Source: CAZAKZ01 sp964485695 (GTDB lineage: Bacteria; Planctomycetota; JAFGQW01). Taken from it: a stretch of 21,219 nucleotides of DNA. The stretch spans positions 1-21,219 of the forward strand of contig CAZAKZ010000103.1 of assembly GCA_964485695.1 (NCBI GenBank). The letters run 5' to 3'. Both the position numbers and the translations under genes were made by a program. Under the pieces are notes generated by a model. That model saw only the letters and a list, made by a program, of their open reading frames with translations. It had not been told where the DNA came from and ran no database searches. This document shows positions 6,188 through 13,421 of this stretch, one piece after another (positions within the stretch are counted from its first letter, which is position 1; every line of letters starts with the position of its first letter).

Positions 6188-8824
6188 GTGTTACGCTTCA
6201 TGACAGCTTTCCTGATCGGCGCCCTCCTGACAGCCTGGATATCCCTTGCCGCAACGGCCGATGAAGTCACCGATGAAGTCACCGATGAAGTCACCGATGA
6301 AGTCATTGCCTACAAGGGGGGAACCATTTTCACCGGAACGGGGACCTCCATCCCCGGAGGTATCCTCCTGGTGAAGGACGGCAAGATCCTGGCCGTGGGC
6401 ACCGGGGTTTCCATCCCTTCGGGCGCCCGGGTCGTGGACGTGCGCGACAGGATTCTCATGCCGGGCCTGGTGAATCCCCTCACGTATCTCGCTCATTCCG
6501 GAAGGGATGACGAGGAGTCCGTGAGTCCGGATGTCCGAGCCGCCGACGGCATCGACCTGTTTGCACGAAACCGTGACCTGCTCCGGGGTGGAGTCACCAC
6601 CTGCTACGTGGCCCCCGGCCGCGCCCGACTCCTGAGTGGAACGGGCGCGGTTGCCCGGTCCGCGGGAAAACCCGAAACCCGGATCCTGCGCACCCTGGCC
6701 GGCATTCGGTTGAACCTGGGCGAGCGATCCAAGAATCCGCCTCCCCTCTTTCAACCACCCGTTCCACCGTCGACCCGACGGCCCTTCCAGCCCTCGAAAC
6801 CTCAGCTTCCCGGTTCCAGGCCGGGGGCGATGCTCCAGATCCGCCGGACATTCAAGGCTGCCCGGGCCTATCTGGCGGCCCGCGATCGTTCCCGGGCCGG
6901 GCAGGGGCAAATGCCGCGACGCAATCTGGAGTTCGAAGCCCTGGAGCCCGTGCTGAAGGGCGAGATCCCCCTCCGGGTGAACGCCCACACGGCCGCCGAT
7001 ATCCTCCAGGCGCTCGACCTCGGAAGCGAATTGAAGGTCAAGGTGGTGCTGGAAGGAGCTACCGAAGCCTACCGGGTGGCCCGGGCCCTGGCCGAAGCCC
7101 GGGTGGCGGTAGTGGTCAATTCCCACGTCTTTCCCGGACAGACGTATCCCCACGATGACACACGCGAGGTGTCCGAGGGGCTCCGGGACCTGAGAAACGC
7201 CGGCATCCTGGCCCGGGCCGGGGTGGAGGTGGTTCTCTGCCTCCCCGCCTCGATGAATGCTGGGGACCTGATGCTGGGCGCGGGGTGGGCCGTGCGATAC
7301 GGTATGCCCGCGGACAAGGCGCTTCGGGCCGTGACCCTCGGGGCGGCGGAGGTGTGCGGCGTGGCCGATCGGGTGGGCAGCCTCGAGAAGGGCAAGGAAG
7401 CCGATTTCCTGGTCCTCGACCGCGATCCCTTCGATGTCCGGGCTGAGCCCCTGGAGGTCTACCTGGGGGGCGAGCGGGTCTACCGGAGAAGCGCCGAGAA
7501 ACCCGCGGCCGAGATCCTGGCCGTCCAGGCGGGCCGCATCCTGACCCTGGCCGGCCAGGTCCTGCACAATGCCACCGTGCTCATTGAGAACGGAAAGATC
7601 GTTGACCTGGGCCCGTCGGTCATCCCCCCCACCACTGCCCGGATCGTAAAGGTCCCGGGCGGCGTGGTCACGCCCGGCTTCATCGACACGCTTTCTCACG
7701 TGGGCCTGCACCAGGATAGGCTGGCCTCCGTCCGGGCCATCCGTCCGTCTGGAAGGCCACCGGTGCGAGGCATGCCCCGGATTCCAGGCAGGCGGCCGCC
7801 CGTGCGCAGGGTGAGAGGCGTCGGTCTCAAGGAGAACATCTCCGACGTGATCCAGCCGGGGGACGAGGGATATGTGGCCCTGCTCCGGGCCGGAGTGACC
7901 ACGGTCATCCTGGCGCCCAGTGGCATGAGCGAGGCTCAAATGGCCGCCGTGAAGATGGGCGCCCGGACCCGGGAAGACCTGATCCTTCGCAGGGTGGCAG
8001 GCGTGCGCTATCCCATGAAGCTCTTGGACAGCGCTTCCAGGAAATCCGCCGCAGCCAGGCTGGAATCCGCCCTGAAGCGGGTCAAGGCCTACATGGCCAA
8101 GTTTGCCAAGTACGACAAGGACATGAAGGCCTACGAGGAGGCCAAGGCCGCCTCGAAGACCCCCTCGGATTCCGACAAGGCGAAGAAGAAGCCGGATAAG
8201 GGAAAGAAACCGGCCAAGAAAAAGCTCGAGGCGCCCAAGAAGCCCTCGGTAGACAAGGGCATGGAGGCGTGGAAAGCCGTCATTGAGGGCCGGGCTGCGG
8301 TAGTGGTCGCCATCGGTCGCGAGGACACCATCGAGCGGGCTCTCGAGGTGTTCCGGAAATACGATCTGAAACCCGTGCTTCTCCAGGCCGACGAAGCACA
8401 TCGCGTGGTGGGCGCCGTGAACAAGGGCGCGGCCGGCGTCCTGTCCGGCCCCCCCTTCGTAAGGCACGAACCCGACGGCACGCCCGTCTTCAACGCCCGG
8501 ATCCTGAGCGATGCGGGCGTGGCCGTGGCGTTTTACACGGGAACCGGAAGCGGTTCCAAGTTCCTCCCCCTGCACGCCCTGTTCGCGGTCCGAAACGGTA
8601 TGAGCAAGTCTGCGGCCCTCAGGGGACTCACCGTGGTGCCCGCCAAGCTCTTCCATATCGACGACCGGGTCGGGACCCTCGAGGTCGGAAAGGACGGCGA
8701 CCTGGTGGTATTCAGCGGCGACCCCTTCGACCTGTCGAGCCGCATCGAGGTGGTCGTGGCGGGCGGCCGCGTGGTTCACGATGCACGCGGTGCAAACGGC
8801 ACGCACGATTCTTTGAAGAAGTAA
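6188..8824 (+). CDS. Exported tandem two-domain amidohydrolase-like protein 5, both sites degenerate
   Basis: An 878-residue protein starting at GTG 6188; AGGAGG ends 8 nt upstream and overlaps the previous stop region. Signal peptide about 1-24, then four DEVT repeats. It is a head-to-tail fusion of two complete amidohydrolase-like domains, about 39-430 and 441-878. Domain one: PGLVN at 92-96 with L98-T-Y100 in place of HxH, R157 for the bridging Lys, N265 and G290 for the His ligands, no Asp at the last position, and a proline-rich stretch (184-211) where sister proteins carry Lys-rich inserts. Domain two: PGFID at about 496-500, L502-S-H504 for HxH, K589 present, other ligands absent, an Arg/Pro-rich loop (510-535) and a Lys-rich coil (620-690). 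Both end in a GK(E/D)(A/G)D signature. The normal family member has one domain, so the fusion supports pairing of such domains in a dimer or larger assembly. Catalysis unlikely. Confidence 0.85.
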   Translation: MLRFMTAFLIGALLTAWISLAATADEVTDEVTDEVTDEVIAYKGGTIFTGTGTSIPGGILLVKDGKILAVGTGVSIPSGARVVDVRDRILMPGLVNPLTYLAHSGRDDEESVSPDVRAADGIDLFARNRDLLRGGVTTCYVAPGRARLLSGTGAVARSAGKPETRILRTLAGIRLNLGERSKNPPPLFQPPVPPSTRRPFQPSKPQLPGSRPGAMLQIRRTFKAARAYLAARDRSRAGQGQMPRRNLEFEALEPVLKGEIPLRVNAHTAADILQALDLGSELKVKVVLEGATEAYRVARALAEARVAVVVNSHVFPGQTYPHDDTREVSEGLRDLRNAGILARAGVEVVLCLPASMNAGDLMLGAGWAVRYGMPADKALRAVTLGAAEVCGVADRVGSLEKGKEADFLVLDRDPFDVRAEPLEVYLGGERVYRRSAEKPAAEILAVQAGRILTLAGQVLHNATVLIENGKIVDLGPSVIPPTTARIVKVPGGVVTPGFIDTLSHVGLHQDRLASVRAIRPSGRPPVRGMPRIPGRRPPVRRVRGVGLKENISDVIQPGDEGYVALLRAGVTTVILAPSGMSEAQMAAVKMGARTREDLILRRVAGVRYPMKLLDSASRKSAAARLESALKRVKAYMAKFAKYDKDMKAYEEAKAASKTPSDSDKAKKKPDKGKKPAKKKLEAPKKPSVDKGMEAWKAVIEGRAAVVVAIGREDTIERALEVFRKYDLKPVLLQADEAHRVVGAVNKGAAGVLSGPPFVRHEPDGTPVFNARILSDAGVAVAFYTGTGSGSKFLPLHALFAVRNGMSKSAALRGLTVVPAKLFHIDDRVGTLEVGKDGDLVVFSGDPFDLSSRIEVVVAGGRVVHDARGANGTHDSLKK
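6260..6307 (+). repeat. Four 12-nt tandem repeats (GATGAAGTCACC) after the signal peptide
   Basis: Three exact GATGAAGTCACC copies and a fourth ending CATT encode DEVT-DEVT-DEVT-DEVI. The repeat sits immediately after the predicted signal-peptide cleavage site of protein 5, the same place as the 15-nt repeats of protein 2. Perfect identity at the DNA level suggests recent slippage expansion. Confidence 0.85.
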
Positions 8825-8830
8825 GAGACC

Positions 8831-10165
8831 ATGACCATGAAAAACATGAAAAAATCGATCTGGTTGAAGCCGGCCGTGCTCCTGGTGTGTACTGCCGTGT
8901 TTTCCCTGTCCGCTCCCGGCCAGATCCGCAGGCCCGCCACGGGTCCCTGGGCCCACCTCGGCAAGGGACTCGTGGAAAAAATGGGAAAACGTTACGCCAT
9001 CGAGGCCGGAAAGATCCTCACCATCACCCGGGGCGTCATCAACGGCGGAGTCATCCTGGTCAAGGACGGGAAGATCGAGGACGTCGGCCCCCGGGACCGG
9101 ATGAAGATTCCGGAAGGGTACGAGGTCATCGATGCCTCGAAGCACTGGGTCATGCCGGGATACATCGACTGCCATTGTCACACCCTGGGGGCCACGATCT
9201 ACGGCTGGGGCAATGATCTGAACGATACCGTGCACCAGCTGAATCCGGGTCTCAGCGCCCTCGACACCCTCCATCCAGAGAACGATTTGATCCTGAACGC
9301 CCGGGCCGCCGGCGTCACGGCCGTGGTCTTCATCCCCGGCAGTGGCTCCAACCAGGCCGGCTGGGGTGTGGTGGCCAAGAACGCCGGCAAGACCACCGAG
9401 GAGATGGTGATGCGGTATCCCGGGGTGCTCAAGATGGCCCAGGCGGGCAATCCCGAGCGTCGCGGAGATCTGGGCCGCACCCGCATGGGTATGAACTGGA
9501 TGATCCGAGACCTGCTCCTGCGTGGAAAGAAGTACCACGAGGCGTGGAAGGCGTACGAGGAGGGCCGCACCCGGGAGAAACCCGAGGTGCTCCGCGACAT
9601 GGAGAACTTCCGCGGCTTCTACGAGGGCCTCTACCCGGCCCTCATCCACACCCAGGTGGCCCAGGTCTGGCAGTCCACCATGCGCACCTTCCACGACGAG
9701 GTGAAGGTGCCGGGATTTTACGCCTCCCACTCTTCCATGGACGCCTTCGTCAACGCCCCGGAGGCCGCCCTGCGAAAGATCAACGTGGATGTGGGCCCGC
9801 GGGCATACTACCTCGATCCCAACACCGGCCGGTATCTCGGCCTGGCCTCTCTCTGGTGGGAAGGCGGGGTGAGGAATCTGACAATCAACACAGACGCCCC
9901 CATCATTCCCCAGAACGAGCTCTGGTTTCAGGCCACCGTGGCGTCCCGCCTCGGCCTCGACGAGGAAGAAGCCACCAAAGCACTGACCATCCGGGCCGCA
10001 CGGTCCATGGGTCTGGAGCACCGCATGGGCAGTATCGAGAAGGGCAAGGACGCGGACCTGCAGATCCGCACCGGATCTCCTCTCGACGTCACCGCATACG
10101 TGTGGAAGCTCATGATCGACGGCGTGGTGGTGTATGACATTGACAAGGAAAAGAGACGCTTTTAA
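8831..10165 (+). CDS. Exported metal-dependent amidohydrolase with complete active site
   Basis: A 444-residue protein, ATG 8831, six bases after the previous stop; the ribosome binding site (AAGAGA) is weak, so translation may depend on coupling. Signal peptide about 1-30 (hydrophobic 12-28). It is the only array member with all expected ligands of a binuclear amidohydrolase: H115 and H117 (YIDCHCH), K183 (GVVAKNAG), H273 (ALIHTQ), H300 (YASHSS) and D355 (TINTDAP). The order and spacing fit the (beta/alpha)8 fold. GSIEKGKDADLQI (390-402) is the C-terminal signature. The section between Lys and the first His is a moderately charged helix, not a Lys-rich tract. Homologous families include prolidases, isoaspartyl/acyl-amino-acid peptidases and imidazolonepropionase; the substrate cannot be read from the sequence. 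Being sixth of eight in the run, it is probably the catalytic member of whatever the array forms. Confidence 0.88.
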   Translation: MTMKNMKKSIWLKPAVLLVCTAVFSLSAPGQIRRPATGPWAHLGKGLVEKMGKRYAIEAGKILTITRGVINGGVILVKDGKIEDVGPRDRMKIPEGYEVIDASKHWVMPGYIDCHCHTLGATIYGWGNDLNDTVHQLNPGLSALDTLHPENDLILNARAAGVTAVVFIPGSGSNQAGWGVVAKNAGKTTEEMVMRYPGVLKMAQAGNPERRGDLGRTRMGMNWMIRDLLLRGKKYHEAWKAYEEGRTREKPEVLRDMENFRGFYEGLYPALIHTQVAQVWQSTMRTFHDEVKVPGFYASHSSMDAFVNAPEAALRKINVDVGPRAYYLDPNTGRYLGLASLWWEGGVRNLTINTDAPIIPQNELWFQATVASRLGLDEEEATKALTIRAARSMGLEHRMGSIEKGKDADLQIRTGSPLDVTAYVWKLMIDGVVVYDIDKEKRRF

Positions 10166-10177
10166 GGAGCGAAAATC

Positions 10178-11584
10178 GTGATGGAACGCGCGTGCGTCTT
10201 CTGTTTTCTATGGGTTCTCTGGATCCTCGGGATCGCGGCCCTGGCAGGTGCCGGCGGGGACGACACCGGGGACATTGCCGGAGAAAAGATTATAGCGGTC
10301 AAGGCTGGTACGATCTGGACCGGTGCCGGGAAAGCCATCTCCGACGGTATCGTCCTTGTGAAGAACGGCAAGATCGAGGCAGTCGGTGCCCGGGACAAGG
10401 TCGAGATTCCACCCGGCGCCAGGATTCTCGACGTCTCTGACGGCGTGGTCCTCCCGGGCCTGGTGAACTGCTATTCCAGGCTGGGTCTATTCAGCCGCGT
10501 CCGATCTCCCCTCAGGTCCGGAAGGGGATCGGGATTTTCCAACAAGTCCAACACCAACCCCGCAGCAGAGCTCTTCTTGCGGCAGAAGGTATTCCAGGAT
10601 CTACTCGAGGCGGGTGTGACCACCATCGGCCTCATTCCCGGATCGGGCGGCGGCATCACCGGCACCGTGGCGGTCATCCAGCCCCACGGGAAAACCCGGA
10701 AGGAGATGATCCTCAAGGAAGGCGTGCTGCTTAGAATCGGATTCCCCGGCGGCACCAGCGCCATATCGGGGCTGAAGACCCTTCTCGATCGGGCCAAGGC
10801 CGAGGCGGAGAAGGTGGAGAAGGCCAAAAAGCGCCGGGCCGACTGGGAAAAACGCGAGGCTGCAAAGCGCAAGAAGGCCGAGGAGAAGCGCAAGAAGGAG
10901 GCGAAGAAGAAAGGGACCGCCTCTTCCGGGGACAAGGGCGACAAGAAAAGCGAGGAGAAGAAGAAGTCAGAGTCCAAGGGGCCGAAGGTCCCCGACCTGA
11001 AGCCGAACATCGAACCCATTGTCCGGGCCCGGACCGGAGAACTCAGGGTACTCCTGGAGATTCCTGGACCGGCGGTGCTGGATCACTTCAACGACGTGCT
11101 CAAGGATCGCCACACCCTGGACTTCATCCTGGTGACCGGAGGCCGGACCGCCGTGCACATCAAGGATACCCTGAAGCAGAAAAAGATCCCCGTGGTGTTG
11201 GCGCCAGTCCTCACAACGGAAAAAGGCACCACCGTGCGTATCAATCCCGCCGCCATCCTGGAGGAGGCGGGGGTGGAGATCGGCTTCAGACCGTCCGCCG
11301 ACCGGCTGAGCTCCATTCGCAATCTCCTCTTCGAGGTGGCCATACTGATCAAGTGCGGTCTCGGCAAGGAGACCGCCATCCGGGCCCTGACCCTCACCCC
11401 GGCCCGGTGGCTGGGCGTCGACAAGGAGGTGGGAAGCCTGGAGAAGGGCAAGGCAGCGAACCTGCTCTGCTTCCGGGGGAATCCCCTGGAGAGCCCCCTC
11501 GCCGAGTTGAAGTACGTGTTGCTTTCAGGCCGGGTGGTCCACGAGGCCGGGGATCCTGACGCCAAGGAGCAGGAGGAGAAATAG
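10178..11584 (+). CDS. Exported amidohydrolase-like protein 7, metal site lost, charged coiled-coil insert
   Basis: A 468-residue protein from GTG 10178 (or ATG 10181), with AAGGAG 8 nt upstream overlapping the previous stop. Signal peptide about 1-25 (LAGAGG). Landmarks: LPGLVN at 92-97, GVTTIGLIPGSGG (146-158) and GSLEKGKAANLLCF near the C-terminus. The HxH is Y99-S-R101, the bridging Lys is Q168, and the regions of the two His (VLLEIPG, about 291-297, and ILVTGG) and the Asp (GFRPSADR) hold no matching ligand. Residues about 203-270 form a strongly charged Lys/Glu/Arg coiled-coil-like segment with many Ala and Lys. The GKDAD signature is altered to GKAAN. It is one of the most diverged array members; only the scaffold is recognisable. 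Two bases separate it from the next gene. Confidence 0.82.
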   Translation: MMERACVFCFLWVLWILGIAALAGAGGDDTGDIAGEKIIAVKAGTIWTGAGKAISDGIVLVKNGKIEAVGARDKVEIPPGARILDVSDGVVLPGLVNCYSRLGLFSRVRSPLRSGRGSGFSNKSNTNPAAELFLRQKVFQDLLEAGVTTIGLIPGSGGGITGTVAVIQPHGKTRKEMILKEGVLLRIGFPGGTSAISGLKTLLDRAKAEAEKVEKAKKRRADWEKREAAKRKKAEEKRKKEAKKKGTASSGDKGDKKSEEKKKSESKGPKVPDLKPNIEPIVRARTGELRVLLEIPGPAVLDHFNDVLKDRHTLDFILVTGGRTAVHIKDTLKQKKIPVVLAPVLTTEKGTTVRINPAAILEEAGVEIGFRPSADRLSSIRNLLFEVAILIKCGLGKETAIRALTLTPARWLGVDKEVGSLEKGKAANLLCFRGNPLESPLAELKYVLLSGRVVHEAGDPDAKEQEEK

Positions 11585-11586
11585 CC

Positions 11587-13317
11587 ATGTTGTACAGATG
11601 GATCTGGGTGCTGCTGACTCTTCTCATCCTGGCCCCGGTTTCAGCGGCGGCCGGCGACGATGACAAGAAGGCAAAGAAGCCGAAGAATGCGAAAAATGCG
11701 AAGAAGGTGGAAAAGGCAACCCCTGAGATCGTCGCCCTGCGGGGCGCAAAAGTGCTGACCGCTGCCGGCCGTACTCTGCGCCGCGGCACGGTTCTCATCC
11801 AGGACGGCAAGATCGAGGCCGTGGGAGACGACGTCCCTGTTCCGGAAAAGGCCGAAGTGGTGGACTGCACGGGAAAGGTGATCACTCCTGGCTTCATCCC
11901 GGCCACGGCCTGGAACATCGGGGTGGCTTCGTCCGGCCGGGGCTTCTCCGAGGAGGAGGTGGACATTGCCGGCCTGGATTCGAAACGCGGTCACGGAGCT
12001 TTCGGTCACGCACACGGTCCCGGGTGCGTGTGTTCGAATCTGGACTGGGTATTGAAGGCACGGGAATCCGACCTCTCGCGGATGGAAAGACTGGGATTTC
12101 AGATTCCCGACAGGCGCATCCTGGCCCAGGCCACGGCCGTGCGCCTCGTAACCCAGGCCTGCCCCTGGACGGACATCATCACGGAGCAGGATATTCTCGA
12201 TCCATCCGGCTCGGCCGATACCATCAAGGGGAGCCTCGATCCCTATGGCCGGTCCCTCCTCTGGTGTAATGCGGCCGGCATCACCGCGGCCTGGATACCG
12301 AGCACCCGATCCTTGCCGGGGATTGCCATGATCATGGGGATGGCATTCCCCCCCACCGTCGGCACAGGGGGGGTGGTCGTGAAGCTCGCCCGCAACCGAC
12401 TGGTTGACATGTACGTCTCCAAGGGCCGGTTCCATGTCATGGATTTCAGGAACGTGGTCGGCAGCAAACGCTACTCCCTCCTGAAGGGCCTCGAGGACAC
12501 GCAGCACTATCTGAGGGATGTGGCGGCCTACGAGAAGGCCAAGGCCGAGTACACCAAGGCCCGGGCCAAGTACAAGGCGGACAAGAAGGCCAAGAAGAAG
12601 GTGGGTAATGAACCCAAGCCCCCGAAGAAGGTGAAGAAACCGAGTGCAGCCACTACCTGGCTGCCGCTCTTCGAGAAAAAGCGACTACTCAGGGTTTTCG
12701 CCGAGACCGTGTCTCAGATCCGCCTGGCCCTCTACATCGCCGAGAAGTACAGTCTGGACCTCGTCCTCGACGACGCCACCGAGGGGTGGGCCATCGCGGG
12801 AGAGATCGCACGGGCCGGGGCTTCCGTGGTGATCAATCCCAGACGCATTGTGGAGCGAACCCGGTATCCGCTCCGGTCCACCGCCCCGGTCTTCCGCCAC
12901 GGCTGGAGCATCGAGAACGCAGCCCTTCTGTCCCGGGCCGGAGTGAAAGTGGCCGTGGTGCCCCCGGCGCCGGCCCTCGTGACCATGGGTGTCGGCGGCC
13001 GGGATCTCCTGACGTTCCCCCTGGACGCCGCATTCGCCATCCGGGGGGGCATGGATGCGGACGAGGCCCTGAAGGCCCTGACGATCCACCCCGCTTTCCT
13101 CCTCGGCATCGACGACCGCACCGGGAGCCTGGAGAAGGGCAAGGACGCGGACCTGGTGGTGCTGGACGGCAGCCCCTTCGACCACAAAACCCTGGTGGAG
13201 CGCACCTACGTGAGCGGACGCCTGGTTTACGAGAAGGACAAGGAGCCGCTGTTCGACCACCTGAAACGAGGCCGGATCACCAAACCGGTATGGAACTGGA
13301 AAAAGGCCGGAGAGTAG
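11587..13317 (+). CDS. Exported amidohydrolase-like protein 8, degenerate site, His/Cys-rich insertion
   Basis: A 576-residue protein, ATG 11587, with GGAGGAGAAA upstream inside the end of the previous gene. Signal peptide about 1-22 (VSA/AAG), then a Lys/Asn-rich stretch (26-43). Landmarks: TPGFIP (100-105), GITAAWIPSTRS (231-242), GTGGVVVK (259-266), LVLDDATEGW (beta-6 block) and GSLEKGKDADLVVLDG. The HxH is T107-A-W109. K266 is kept, but the His and Asp positions read VFAETV, DDATEG and VVPPAP. An insertion (about 110-230) unlike the sisters holds H136, H141, H143, C147 and C149 (GHGAFGHAHGPGCVC), which could bind a metal independently of the lost centre. A Lys-rich segment (about 310-355) sits at the usual insert position. 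It is the last array gene; a 104-nt gap with its own promoter follows. Confidence 0.84.
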   Translation: MLYRWIWVLLTLLILAPVSAAAGDDDKKAKKPKNAKNAKKVEKATPEIVALRGAKVLTAAGRTLRRGTVLIQDGKIEAVGDDVPVPEKAEVVDCTGKVITPGFIPATAWNIGVASSGRGFSEEEVDIAGLDSKRGHGAFGHAHGPGCVCSNLDWVLKARESDLSRMERLGFQIPDRRILAQATAVRLVTQACPWTDIITEQDILDPSGSADTIKGSLDPYGRSLLWCNAAGITAAWIPSTRSLPGIAMIMGMAFPPTVGTGGVVVKLARNRLVDMYVSKGRFHVMDFRNVVGSKRYSLLKGLEDTQHYLRDVAAYEKAKAEYTKARAKYKADKKAKKKVGNEPKPPKKVKKPSAATTWLPLFEKKRLLRVFAETVSQIRLALYIAEKYSLDLVLDDATEGWAIAGEIARAGASVVINPRRIVERTRYPLRSTAPVFRHGWSIENAALLSRAGVKVAVVPPAPALVTMGVGGRDLLTFPLDAAFAIRGGMDADEALKALTIHPAFLLGIDDRTGSLEKGKDADLVVLDGSPFDHKTLVERTYVSGRLVYEKDKEPLFDHLKRGRITKPVWNWKKAGE

Positions 13318-13342
13318 GAGAGGCGCCTCCTCCCCCGCAGCC

Positions 13343-13372
13343 TTGACGCGGCCGGGCGGCGATGGATACAAT
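13343..13372 (+). promoter_or_regulatory. Near-consensus sigma70 promoter of the C69 peptidase gene
   Basis: TTGACG (13343-13348) and TACAAT (13367-13372) are separated by 18 nt; each hexamer differs from consensus at one base. Transcription would begin about 13379, leaving a short leader to the ribosome binding site AAAGGA (13408-13413) and TTG 13422. The in-frame ATG at 13362 overlaps this promoter, so it cannot be the start of the protein made from this transcript. Confidence 0.6.
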
Positions 13373-13421
13373 CCCCCCCTCGTCCCCTCTCCATCCCCAG
13401 GATTATGAAAGGAACCGACTT

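Noticed and set aside
6191..10021. Very long (1276-residue) open frame on the minus strand
   Set aside because: It lies entirely antisense to proteins 5 and 6, which have strong family sequence and signal peptides. High GC and biased codon use keep the opposite frame open.
13362..13421. ATG start of the C69 peptidase
   Set aside because: It overlaps the -10 box of a near-consensus promoter, lacks a ribosome binding site, and would put 20 polar residues ahead of the signal peptide.
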